Assembly: GCA_013306675.1 (NCBI GenBank)
Contig: JABLUY010000294.1
Coordinates: forward strand, 1-40,115
Source of the DNA: Thraustochytrium sp. TN22
Lineage: Eukaryota > Sar > Bigyra > Thraustochytrida > Thraustochytriidae
DNA length: 40,115 bases
Reading direction: 5' to 3'
This document shows, piece after piece, positions 24,991 through 35,139 of this stretch (positions are counted from its first letter, which is position 1; every line of letters starts with the position of its first letter). The notes below the pieces were generated by a model, which was given only the letters and a program-made list of their open reading frames with translations, searched no databases and was not told the origin of the DNA. Position numbers and translations under genes: made by a program.

Positions 24991-27900
24991 CTAAAGGAGA
25001 CGGCGGAGGGTGGAAGCAAGACTGGCAACCTCGTCCGGGCTGCCACCAGCGCGCACGGACACGAAGAGATCGTCGAGGTCGAAGGCTTCGGCAAAGGTGG
25101 AAGGCCAGGAGGAGGTGTCGGAGAGGTCCTTGTCGAGGAGAGCTGGGACGATCTTTTGGCGCGTGTGTACGTGGCGCATGAGGTCGAGCTCAAGGTGAGG
25201 AGCGTCGTGGCGGCGCGAGGACTTGGCGGAGAGGCGGGACATGTACTCGCGCGTGACAAAGACGACGCTGGCGCTAGCGTGGCGCATCCCCTGGGCCAGG
25301 GCGCGCGCGACACCGGCGCGCACCGCTTGCTCGTCAGGCCAGCAGGCGAGGCCGTGGTCGTGGCGCAGGCCACGGGCAACGCGCAGCACGGCCTCGTCAG
25401 CATCCATGTCGACGCCCCAGGCGTGCGAGAGGTAGACATCGACGCGAGGTGCGGCGCCGGCGAGCGAGGCCTTGAGCGCCTTGGCGTGGGCAACGTCCGT
25501 GACAAAGGCCGCAAAGGCGGCGACGGCGAGCGAGCGCTTGGCGACGGACTGCACGTAGCCGTCGTGGCGCGCCGCGGCGATGCCGGAAAGGGGCGCGCAG
25601 GCGCCGGGCGTGGCGGAGCTGTCGCAGCTGAAGAAGACGCGCGGGCGGAGCTTGGACTTCATAAAGGTGCGGTCGACGCGGGCGATGACGCCCACGACGA
25701 GGTCGACGTAGTCCGCGAAGAGCCCCGCGTTGTCGCCCTCGGCATCGACGTCGTCGGCATCGGCGGCCGGTTTCGGCGCACAGAGGCGCAGGAAAATGCG
25801 CGGTCGGTCGAGCGCGAGCTCGCAGTAAACCTCGACGCCGGCGATGGCGAGCTGCACGGAGTCGGCGGCCAGGAGGTGGACGCGCGCGGCCGGGCCAAAC
25901 TCCTGCAGCATGCCGGCCAGCACGCGCTGGAAGACACCGCGCGGCAGCAGGTCAAAGTCCACGTAGGCGAGCGCGCCGTCGGCAAAGTCGAGGAGCGCCG
26001 AGTGGCGGCGCGCCTCGGTGGCCGGCGGCAGCAGGCCCGGCAGGAGGACGGCGCCGTGCGGGTCGACGTTGCCGGACCACGGGCTCGGGCAGGCGAGCAG
26101 CAGGCCGGAGATGAGGCTGCGAAAGAAGTCGGCGGGCTCGCCGCGCCAGAGCCAGTCCAGCAGCGCACTGCTCGCCACGCCGCGCGTCTCCCACATGGCG
26201 AGGTCCGTGCCGAGGCCGGCCGGAAGCGCCGGGTCCTCGAGCATCTCGCGGCGGCGATCCGCCATGTGCGAGCGCTCGCAGAGCACGCGCGCCAGGTTCT
26301 TGACGAGCCACTGCGGCCGCGTGACGATGACGTCGTTGAGCGTGGGCGACCCACTCAGGTGCACGAGGACGCCCAGCTGGTGCAGGAGCGCGAGCATCTC
26401 CGGCACGTCGGACGCCGGAATGCCGCAGGAGCGCTCCGCCAGGTCCTGCACCTCGTGCAAGGACCAGTGGCTGCGGTCGCGGCGGTCCAGCATGCGGTCC
26501 ACGCAAAAGGTCCACCGCAGCGGCACCTTGCGCGACACGAAGTCGCGCGACACCACGGCGCTGGCCAGCGCCGTGCGCAGGCGCGTGATGCGGCCCTCGT
26601 CGTCCTCGCGATCCGTGTTGTCGAGCGGGAAAAAGTGCAGGCGCTCGTCGCGGTTGCGCACCACGTGCAGCTGGCCGCCGCGCAGGACGGACCGCCTCAG
26701 CGCCTTGTCCACCTGCTTGTGCTGCTCCGGGCTCGACACGAAGTCCGCGTACGTGCCGACCAGCGCCACGTCCACGCCCGGCGCGTGCAGGCGGATGCTG
26801 TCGAGCCAGAACCCGAGCGAGGCCAGCGCCTCGTCGCGCGGCGCCAGCGTCGCGTACAGCTCGGGCCGCAGCGTCTGCTCGAAGACCTCCCTGCCCAGGA
26901 CCTCGCGCAGGTCGAAGACCACCGCGAAGATCCCGTTGGGCGTCAACAAGAGGTCGTGCAGCGCGTAAAAGGCCTCGTGGCCGCCGTAGTCCCAGATCGT
27001 GAACGTCACGTCCTTGATCTTGTCCTGGACCTCGGTGCCGCCGCGCGCGCGCCCGCTGCCGCCGCGCAGCACGTCAAAGGAGCCCTGACGCAAAAAGGGC
27101 CGCCGCCGCGTCGACGACGTCGTGGACCCCTGGTCCGCCTCGTCGCGCCACGCGCTCGTCGCCTCGAAGCTCGAGTCGTCGTCGAGAAAGGAGCTCTCCT
27201 CGATCTCCTCATCCTCGTTGTCTTCGCCGTCGCCACTCACCGCCGCGGGCAGCTGGCCCGACCGCTGCCGGCGCATCTTGTGGTGCTGCTGCAGCTCCAC
27301 GAAGAGCTTGGCGTCGAAGGAGCGCGCCACCTCCTCCTCGCCGACGCGCACCGACGGCTTGCGCTGCGCCAGGCGCTTGGCCGACGCGCGCGTCGACCGG
27401 CGACCGGACGAGTCGCGCGACGGCGACGCCGAAACCAGCGCCGCCGACGCGCGCGACACCAGGTCGGTGAGCCGCTGCGACCGGAACCGCTGCGAGACGG
27501 CGCGCGAGAGCCGCGAGGGCGCCTCGCCACCCGACGCCGAGCCAGCAGCAGCAGCAGCGGCGGCGGCGGCGGCCGCCACCGCCGCCTCGTGCCGCGCCGG
27601 CACCTGCGGCGGCGTCGCGGCCGCGGCCGCGGCCGCGGCCACCGTGAAGGCCTGCGAGACCGGGCGCGCCGCCACCGCACCCGACTCGCGCGGCCCGGCA
27701 AACTGCGGTACCAGCGTCTCGCGCACCACCAGCTCGCCGAAGCCCGCGCCCTCCATGTGCTCCTCCTCCGTCCAGTCGTGCGCACGCGCCTGGCGGAAGT
27801 CGACGCCTTCCGTCGCGGCGTGCTCCACAATCACCACCAGGTTCAGAAGCGTGTGGATGGTCGACGTCTTGCCCGTCGCGCCGTTGCCCAACACCATGAG

Positions 27901-29763
27901 CTTGGCCCGGCCCCAGCGCACCTTTTGGTCGCCGCGCAGCGCGCTCAGCGCGCCCTCCGCGAACTCCGCCACCTGCTTCGTCACCACCTTGAGCCGTCCG
28001 TCGATGCGCGCCAGCAGCGCGCGCGGGATCTCGTCGTCCGTCAGCCACAGCGTCTGCAGCGTGCAGTTCGTGTCCAGCGCGTCCGCCAGCAGGCGCGCGC
28101 CCTCCTCGCCCACGTAGTTCGCCTCCAGATCCAGCCGCACCAGCGACGTGTTGGTCTTGAGCGCGTCCGCGAACGCCGCCGCGCCCACCACGCCCACGCA
28201 GTTGTCCGACAGGCTGTGCGTGCAGAAATTCGCCCACCGTTAGTCTACCTGCATCAACACACCTGCTTTCCCCCCTTCTCGCCTAAAGGCCCCAAAAAAC
28301 CTACACGAGCTCCATGAGCGTCCGGTTGCGCTTCAGCGCCTTGGCCAGCAACTGCTTCTCGTCCGACCCGATGCTGTTGGTCTTGAGGCTGTGGTGTGGC
28401 GCGCGTCTCACGTCAATCTCCTGCTCCAACGAAGGTAGAGCGGGCGGATTTCTTGTCGCACGTACTCGAGTCGGCGCAGCGTCGTGTTCTGCTCCAGCGC
28501 CTTGGCGAGGGCGTTGCCGCCCGGGTCATCGATCCCGTTCGAGGAGAGCCTAGGAGACGCGTCAGTGCGCCGTGCGAAATCTCCTTGGACGCTGCATCAA
28601 AACCTACACCAGCTCGACGAGGGTCACGTTCGTCAGAAGCGCCTCCGCAAGCGACTCCGCACCGGCGTCGCCAATGTCGTTGCTCGCCAGCCGCAGCTTG
28701 GTCAGCGGAGCCTTGTTCGTCTTGAGCACGGCCGCCAGGGCCACGGCGCCGTCCGCGCGGATCGAGTTGGACCCGAGACTGTGTGTGTGCGTGTGAGGTT
28801 AGTTTTTCCGTCCGGACGGCTGCGTCCCTGCCGAGACTTGTCTGAACCGGGCCACTTGTCTGAACCGAGTCACTTGTCTGAACGTACTTGAGCGTCATTA
28901 GGGTCGTGTTGTGCTCCAGCGCCTGCGCGAGCGCCTCGGCGCCCTCGTCTTCAATCGCGTTTCCAAACAGACTGCGCCACCCCACGACCGTCAGTGCCCG
29001 TTCGTGCGCGTGGTCCTGGGCGGCGTATGCACGTACTCGAGCTCCAAGAGCGCGGCGTTGGTCTTGAGCGCGTCGGCGAGGCCGACGGCGCCGTCCTCGC
29101 CCAGCTTCACGTCCCCCAAGCTGCGCGCGAAAATGGCGTCAGTCTGCGAGCCCTGTCGGTGTGTCGTGTCGCGCTTCAAATCACACGTACAAGAGGGTCT
29201 TGAGGCCCACGTTGACGGCCAGCGCGGTCGCGAGCGCGAGTACCCCCTCATCGCCGAGCTTGTTGCGCTGCAGCCTGTGCGTCTCGTCTCTCTCGCGCGT
29301 CAGTGGTGGCAGGCCGCGGGTGGGGGTGCGCACTTTGGGCTGGGTGACCTACATGAGCTCGCGGAGCGCCCCGTTGGTCCGCAGCATCTCGGCCAAGGTG
29401 GCCCCGCCCTCGGCGTCCAGCAGGTTGTCCCATAGGCTGCGCGCGTCCCTCGTCTCTCCGTCAGCCCCCGCCCCTGCGCCTGGCGAGCTCCGGCAGCGAG
29501 TAGCGCGGCCACGTACTCTAGCGTGCGCACGGTCTTGTTGCGCGCGAGCTCGGCCGCCAGCGGCGCGATATCCGCAGCCGTGAGGTCCCTCCCGCTCAGG
29601 CTGCGTTCATTTCCATTCCAGGGGCGAGTCAGCCAGTCAGCCCGTCAGCGAGGCAGCGCCTAACCGAGCATCCAGGGCGCGCGACGTACGTGATGTCCTC
29701 CTTGACGCCCTCGCGCACCGCCTGCAGCGCCCGCGCCACGGCCAGGGGCATCTCGGCCGCCAT
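24991..29763 (-). CDS. LRR-Roc-COR-TIR receptor-like protein (ROCO family), ten exons
   Basis: Predicted exons: 29763-29690, 29600-29517, 29436-29353, 29274-29191, 29120-29037, 28971-28888, 28778-28608, 28549-28466, 28388-28305, 28213-24991; total 1351 aa. Nine introns (58-109 bp) all interrupt after the second codon base; donors are GTACGT (six) or GTAGGT (three). Residues ~25-340 are ribonuclease-inhibitor-type LRRs (L-x2-N-x-I-x-D-x-GA-x2-LA-x-AL-x2-N-x2-L-x2-L). The Roc GTPase has G1 GNGATGKTS (387-395) and G3 DYGGHE (686-691), separated by a ~290-residue Ala/Ser-rich insertion. A COR region follows (about 740-1180). A C-terminal TIR begins VDVYLSHAWG (about 1202) and includes CWPDEQAVRAGV and VVFVTREYM; its candidate catalytic Glu is in HLELDL. 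No kinase domain is present. A sensor or immune-like role is inferred. The Roc-COR-TIR part is paralogous to the gene at 31570. Confidence 0.87.
28213..29600 (-). repeat. LRR exon array: 84-bp phase-2 exons, one leucine-rich repeat each
   Basis: Exons 2-6, 8 and 9 are each exactly 84 bp and encode one 28-residue LRR. Exon 7 is 171 bp and encodes two (28 + 29 residues). Each exon opens at the conserved Leu of the motif and ends two bases into the codon before the next. All flanking introns are phase 2, so whole exons can be duplicated or skipped without changing frame. Confidence 0.9.
28832..28883. repeat. 18-bp minisatellite in an LRR intron
   Basis: About three tandem copies of CGRGYCACTTGTCTGAAC-type units (plus-strand sense, the leftmost shortened) inside intron 6 (28779-28887). 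They lie immediately next to its 5' splice site. Confidence 0.8.
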
Positions 29764-30133
29764 GGTCTTCGTCGCGCGCGCGCGCGTCTTCGGGACTGGC
29801 GCCGCCGTGGCGCCGCGCGCGGCGCGTGCGGCGCGTGCACACACACGATCGTTTACGCGACTTGCGCGCAAGTAACGCCAAGTAACGTAGCGACTAGGCT
29901 ATTTAACTGGTCTCACTGTCAGCCAGTCAAACTTTAAAGACCGGCCAGTGGCAGCTGAGGCGGGCGACACCCCACTGCACTGCACTGCACCGCAGCCAGA
30001 AGCAGCCAGCCCGGCCGCTGCCGTGAGGCCGACTCGGAGCCAGCCAGCGGCGGCCTGCCACTGGCACGACTCGTGATCGGTGTGTGCGCAACGAGGTCAA
30101 CTTCACTGTCAACTCAGCTGGTCAAGATGATCT
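29764..30133. promoter_or_regulatory. Upstream region of the LRR-Roc-COR-TIR gene and 3' flank of NAA80-ACTMAP
   Basis: 370 bp between two genes of the same strand. A GCGCGT-rich stretch borders the LRR gene start. Farther up are a CACTG repeat (about 29974-29989) and the pair TCACTGT/GTCAACTCAG (30103-30117), which recurs upstream of the TIR-NACHT-WD40 gene. No gene seen. Confidence 0.4.
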
Positions 30134-31432
30134 TCAAGTTGTGTGTGCTTCACGCGGCGTCAAAAGGACGAGCTTGCCAGCCAGCGCAGGCCAGCGCGAG
30201 AGCTGCGCGTTGCTGGCGAGCCAGGCGGCGCGGGACGCCACCACGAGGCGGCGGCTCATTCCATGCTGGGCGATCCAGACGTCGGCTCGCTCGCACGAAA
30301 GCGAATCGACGCGAGCGCAGCCTGAGCCTGCAACCGAACCAAGGGTGGCTGCGGAACTTGAAGCGGCCGCCGCCGCGCCAACCACGAGAGCATAGTGCGC
30401 GGAGGCGCCGGCTCGCGAGGCCGGCAGGGACGCGCCACCACGGTCGTAGGGAAGGATTGCAAGGACGTCGCTGGAGAGGACCGCCGCGTCCACCTCGGCG
30501 CTGTCCGCGTCCACGACGCGCGCCGAGAGCCCGCTGACGTCCTCAGCAAGGTCAGCCAGGTCCTGTATGTTGTACAGCTCGCCGTCCGAGGTGGCGCCGC
30601 GGCGCAGCGCCTCCTGCAGCAGCGACGGGCGGCCCGGCGCGAGCGGGGCGCCACACAAGTAGTGGCGCGCCATGCGCAGCGCCGCGAGGCCGCAGGACGG
30701 GCCGACCTGGCGGTGCAGCGGCACCTCATGCAGCACGTAGCGCACGGCGGCCGCCTCCGCCGGGAGCGTGGACGCCAAGTCGCGCTCCACGGCCGCCACC
30801 GTCTCGCCCGTCTCGTACAGAGACTCCGCCGGCAGGTCCTCGCGCAGGCGCTTGCGCATCCACACGACCCCCTCGGCGTCCGCCGCCTCGTGGTCGAGCC
30901 CCGCCGCCGCAGCGGCCGCCGCCGGGGCGGGCGCGGCGGCGCGGCGCTTCTGCAGCATGCGCTCGAGCGCCGAGAGCTGCGACTCGCCGAGACGATCCAG
31001 GATGGGACGCGACAGGTTCACGCTCTCGCACACCGAGTAGCCGCACTTGGCGTAGAACCCCTCCGCCGTCGAGGTCCACAGGTACACGTAGGAGAAGTCG
31101 CGCTCGCGCGCCAGCGCCTCCACGCCGGCCATGAGCACGCGGCCCACGCCCGAGCCGCGGCAGGCCGCATCCACCACGACCGAGGTCACGGCGCACGCCA
31201 GCCCCTCGCCCTTGTCCGCCACGGGCTGCGCCTGCGCGAACCCGCGCACCGCGTCGCCCTCGTCCACCACGACCGCCAGGAAGCCGCCGCCCGGGCCCTC
31301 CGCGGCGGCCTCGGCCAGCCGCGCCGCGCGCCGCTCCGCGCTCCCGCCGCCCGGCCACTCCGCCGCCAGCAGCGCGCCCGCGCCCGCCAGCGCCGCCGCG
31401 CTGCCCGCGCGCGCCTGCTCCACGCGCAGCAT
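30134..31432 (-). CDS. NAA80-ACTMAP: Bifunctional actin N-terminal processing enzyme: NAA80-like acetyltransferase fused to ACTMAP-like protease
   Basis: A predicted 432-aa protein with two domains. Residues ~1-145 are a GNAT acetyltransferase: EWP near the start, AVTSVVVDAACRGSGVGRVLM with the acetyl-CoA loop RGSGVG (92-97), and FYAKCGYSVCESV. These match the layout of NAA80, the actin N-terminal acetyltransferase. After an Ala-rich linker, residues ~230-430 match actin maturation protease (C19orf54): QVGPSCGLAALRMA with candidate nucleophile Cys247, GELYNIQDLADLA, ILPYD, AHYALVVG with His346, and a C-terminal KLVLLTPRE. Together the domains could remove the initiator residue from nascent actin and acetylate the new N-terminus in the cytosol. 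The first in-frame ATG is at 31432. It is divergent from the TIR-Roc-COR-TIR gene, with starts 137 bp apart, and presumably a housekeeping gene within the receptor cluster. Confidence 0.84.
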   Translation of the reverse strand: MLRVEQARAGSAAALAGAGALLAAEWPGGGSAERRAARLAEAAAEGPGGGFLAVVVDEGDAVRGFAQAQPVADKGEGLACAVTSVVVDAACRGSGVGRVLMAGVEALARERDFSYVYLWTSTAEGFYAKCGYSVCESVNLSRPILDRLGESQLSALERMLQKRRAAAPAPAAAAAAAGLDHEAADAEGVVWMRKRLREDLPAESLYETGETVAAVERDLASTLPAEAAAVRYVLHEVPLHRQVGPSCGLAALRMARHYLCGAPLAPGRPSLLQEALRRGATSDGELYNIQDLADLAEDVSGLSARVVDADSAEVDAAVLSSDVLAILPYDRGGASLPASRAGASAHYALVVGAAAAASSSAATLGSVAGSGCARVDSLSCERADVWIAQHGMSRRLVVASRAAWLASNAQLSRWPALAGKLVLLTPREAHTT

Positions 31433-31569
31433 CCTGGCGCTGCCCGAACTGGCCTCTCTTGCTGTAGCTACACAAGTAGCCTGAGCGAGCAATCATGGCA
31501 CGCTGCGGTGAGCCGGGCGGGCGCGGCTGCAAAAGCCCAACCGCGCGGGCGCGCGGGCGCGCGGGCGCG
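31433..31569. promoter_or_regulatory. Bidirectional promoter between NAA80-ACTMAP and TIR-Roc-COR-TIR
   Basis: 137 bp between two divergent start codons. It contains a GTAGCTAC palindrome-like stretch (about 31463-31471) and GCGCGGGC repeats right before the plus-strand start. Shared control of the two genes is inferred only from spacing. Confidence 0.45.
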
Positions 31570-34500
31570 ATGGCGGCGCCGGCGCCGGCGGCGAAGCGGG
31601 CGCGCGTTGAGACGCCTGTCGTGCGGGTCCATGTGTCGTACAAGGGGGGGGCGGACGGCCAAGGCCGCGACACCGGTGCGCGTGTTGAACGTATTGTGGA
31701 TTGGTTTGACGAGCACAGTGAGGAGCTGCGAGTCCGCATGGTGCTGGATCGGCGCCATGCGACCGGGGACGTTGTAGCTTGGGCAATGCAGAGTATCGAG
31801 AGCTGCGACGTCTTTCTCGCGTGTCTCTCGAAAAGTTTTTATGATGCTGTCAACACGGGCGACAAGCGCGACAACTGCTATCTCGAATTTCGCCACGCTG
31901 GGCTCTACAAACCCGGGCGTATGCTGGCCGTCATCATGGAGGAGAACACTCCGCCCCAAAGGAACTGGACCGGTGCCGTCGGCATGCTTTTGGGGACGGA
32001 CCTGTACTTGAACCTCGTGTCGGACGACAACTTCGAGGCGTTCATGCGAAGGCTCGCAACATTGCTCCTTCGCAAAGCTGGGATCCCGGACGCCCTCATT
32101 TCGAAGGCCTTGGCGGCATTGAAAAGTAGGAAGCAGCCGCCCCAGGACTTGGACGACTTCCGGCTGAAGGCGTTAGCAGCACTAGAAAGGGACAAGCGTG
32201 TTCGCTGGGGACGTGCAAAGCTCATGGTCGTGGGCCAGGGCGAGAGTGGCAAAAGCAGCACGGTTCGGACGCTGATGAAGCAGCCGGTGAATCCTTTGCA
32301 CGACTCGACGATCGGCGTTGACCTAACGCTGACGCGGACTCGGGACTGGGCTGAACAGGACCGCGCCGAAACTGCAGACCTCCACGAGCTCCTCGCAAAG
32401 CACGCGCATGGCCCTGAGGCCACGGAGTCCGCCGCCCAGAGTCTGCCAACGCCGCCAGAGGCTGCCCTTCCGCGGTCTGAAGCGCTTCCAACGTCGGCTG
32501 CGACTGCAGATGCCCCTGTGCGTCTAGAGCTTACAGACGCCGACATCGCCATGGCGTACAGCAACCCGCTCCGGCTTCTTGTGCAGACCCACGGCACCGA
32601 GGCGTTCGAGGAGATCAACTTGACGATCTGGGATTACGGTGGCCAAGAGGTTTTTTACGCGCTGCACCACCTCTTCCTCACGCGCTACGGCGTCTACGCG
32701 CTGGTCTTTGACATGCGCGAGGTTCTGGGCAAGGAGGCGTTTCGGGACCAGCTCTCTCCGAATGAGTTCTCCCGGCTTTCGGATCAGTCCGAGGCACTAG
32801 GCACGCTTCGCTTCTGGCTGGACTCCATTCGTCTACATGCTCCGGACGTCAGTGTCGTGCTTATCGGCACATTCCTGGATCAGGTCCCTGGCACGGCACA
32901 GCACAAGCAGATCCAGAAGACGCTGGACAAAGAGGCGCTGCGTGGCCTGGAGGGCAAGCCGAAGATTGTGCGCAACGTTGCTGAGCGTCTGCGCTTCTTT
33001 CCGCTCAACAACATGACCCGTGCGGACACAGATGGTCGTGCTGCTCGGCTGCGCACCGTCCTGACCAGTACGCTTTCGGGCAAGGACTTCGTGGTGCGAG
33101 AGGTGCCGCTGCGCTGGTCGCTCTGCCTCGATAGGCTACTGGCAACTGAAAAGAGCTACATGAGCTTCCACGACGTTCAGGAGCTTGCGTTTCGCGCGTG
33201 CGGTCTCGATGGCTCTGCTGTGCTCGAGATGCTCGAGTACCTGCATGAAGTTGGTGTGCTTGTGCATCTGCGCAACTCCGAGGCACTGCAGCAAGTGGTG
33301 GTGTTAAAGCCGCAGTGGCTCCTCTCTCAACTCTCGCGCGTCATCTGCGCCCCCCGCCACATGGACACGCACAAGGAACAGCTCCTCTTTGACGACGAGC
33401 TCCCGGAAGAGCTTGTAGCCGCTCTTGAGGCCTGGGAGGAGCGTGGCGTAGCGAGTTGGGCCCTGCGGGCTTGGCTGTGGTGCAACACCGAGGTCAAGTA
33501 TCTGACAGATCTGATGCAGGCAATGTTGCTGGCGAGCCCGAGTCCATGGGTCGGCAAGAAGGACGAGGTCGGCACGATTCTTGTGCCGAGTTTGCTGCAT
33601 GCAATCAGCGAGAAGAAGCGCGCGGAGGCGCTCGCGAGCGTTGGAGATGGCTCGTTGGCGTACATAGACTTCGACTTCTTGCCCAAGGGCGTCTTCCAAC
33701 GCTTCGTGGCCAGCCTGGTGCAGCACTTCGACGCGCTCGTGCACGTCCTGGAGGTCTTCGCGGACGCGGCGCTCATCGTCTTCGGCGATGTGAAAGTCTT
33801 CCTGGAGGCTGCTGAACGTCGCATCACGCTGCGCTTTGCAGCGCGCGGCCACGCGCAGCTCGCGCGCCATGTCATTCTGCTTCAGGGCAGGCTTCGGGAG
33901 ATTGACGCTGCCTTCATGGGCAGCAAGCTCAAGCCGGAGCTCTTCTTGAGCTCGGACCAGACCTTCGAGCGAGACTCCTGTGCGCCCTACGCGGCGCTCG
34001 GTGTGGCAGGCGCGACTGGCAAGGTGCGCACGCTCGACATGGTCGCGCGCCCGCTGGCCGCCTTTGCGGTATTTGTTGACGACGCGGCACAGGCCTCGAG
34101 CTTGCAGCCAGCTGCCATGAGCGTCCACAAACAGTTTGACGTCTTCCTTTCGCATGCCTGGGGACCCGGACGGGCGACGCATGCGCTCGTGAAGTTGATT
34201 GCAACGGAGCTCCAATCTCGGCACGACATCAGGTGCTGGCTCGATGAGTCTGAAGTGGAGGGCGATGTCATGACGGCCATGGCGCAGGGGATAGAGCAGT
34301 CTGTGGCGAGCGTCATTTTCGTGAACCGCGAGTACATGGACAAGGTGAACCTGCCTCGCACCGCAAACAGCAACTGCCGCGACGAGTTCGTTTTTATCCG
34401 CCAGCGCCACAAGGCGGCCCGCATGGTGCCTTGCGTCGTGGACCCAGCCATGGTGGACACGAGCACGTGGGAAGGCACCTTCGGCTTTGGGTGGGCCGGT

Positions 34501-34638
34501 AATCCGCTCCATGTCCAAGTCCTGACGAATCCGCCAGAGCCAGCAAAGATTGAGCGTCTCGCTGCGATCATCCGCCAGGCCACTACCATGCCGCCGTCCA
34601 TATCGGCGCCCACGCCGGCGCCGTCGGCGCCAGCCTCT

Positions 34639-34693
<55 letters not shown>

Positions 34694-34704
34694 CCAGTGT
34701 GTAA
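31570..34704 (+). CDS. TIR-Roc-COR-TIR protein (ROCO family with TIR domains at both ends)
   Basis: A predicted 1044-aa intronless protein. An N-terminal TIR-like domain (about 15-150) has VRVHVSYKGG, MQSIESCDVFLACLSKSFYDA and NCYLEFRHAG (a Cys-x2-Glu like the NADase glutamate motif). The Roc GTPase has KLMVVGQGESGKSS (G1 222-230) and DYGGQE (G3 from 355), with a ~80-residue insertion between them, then IGTFLD as a likely G4. The COR domain follows (about 450-830). A second TIR begins FDVFLSHAWG (about 856) and shows CWLDESEVEGDV, SVIFVNREYM and NCRDEF. The tail is (AGC)18 polyserine. The Roc-COR-TIR half is paralogous to the LRR gene upstream; the N-terminal TIR is paralogous to that of the next gene. 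There is no LRR and no kinase. The start at 31570 (GCGATGG) is preferred over an earlier in-frame ATG at 31495, whose leader is Gly/Arg-rich. Confidence 0.88.
34639..34692 (+). repeat. (AGC)18 polyserine tract at the end of the TIR-Roc-COR-TIR gene
   Basis: Eighteen perfect AGC codons shortly before the stop. It is the longest pure trinucleotide run in the window and likely length-variable. Confidence 0.95.
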
Positions 34705-35139
34705 TGGAAAGAAGACGTTCGGCGGTGCATTCGCCTGTGCATTCGCCTACATTGTTGGCGCTCCCAGCGCAAGGTTGCAATGTACCCGGCCGCAGCCTCT
34801 TCGTCCGCCGTCACGGCCGGCCCCGCCGACGTGGGCCAGAGTGGAGTGCCGGTGCTGCCTGTCACCTTGCAGCGGCGTGTGCCTCGTCTAATGCACGCGC
34901 TGGTTCGGGTCCTTTCCAAGCTTAAGTCAGCAGGCATAGTTTCTCTCCCTCTGGATCTCACTGTGACTGACTCGGTCAACTCAGTAAGTAGTAAGTGGTA
35001 AGTGAGGCAGTGAGTCACAGTGTGCAGGCAGGTACCCAGGCTCGATCAGGCAGCACTGCAGCACCGAGTCGAAGGCGTCTTGAGCAGTCACGATCCTCGC
35101 TCGCGGCGCGCCGCGCGCGGCGGGACGCAGCGCGGCGCG
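34705..35139. promoter_or_regulatory. Intergenic region upstream of the TIR-NACHT-WD40 gene
   Basis: 435 bp, less GC-rich than most intergenic DNA here. It contains TCACTGT (34958-34964), GTCAACTCAG (34975-34984) and a GTAAGT/GTAAGTGA-rich stretch (about 34984-35010). The last ~60 bp before the start are GCGC-rich. No gene seen. Confidence 0.4.

Noticed and set aside
25156-28317. 1053-codon plus-strand open frame
   Set aside because: It is antisense to the final exon of the LRR-Roc-COR-TIR gene; its Arg/Ala/His-rich translation is the usual shadow of a GC-biased gene.
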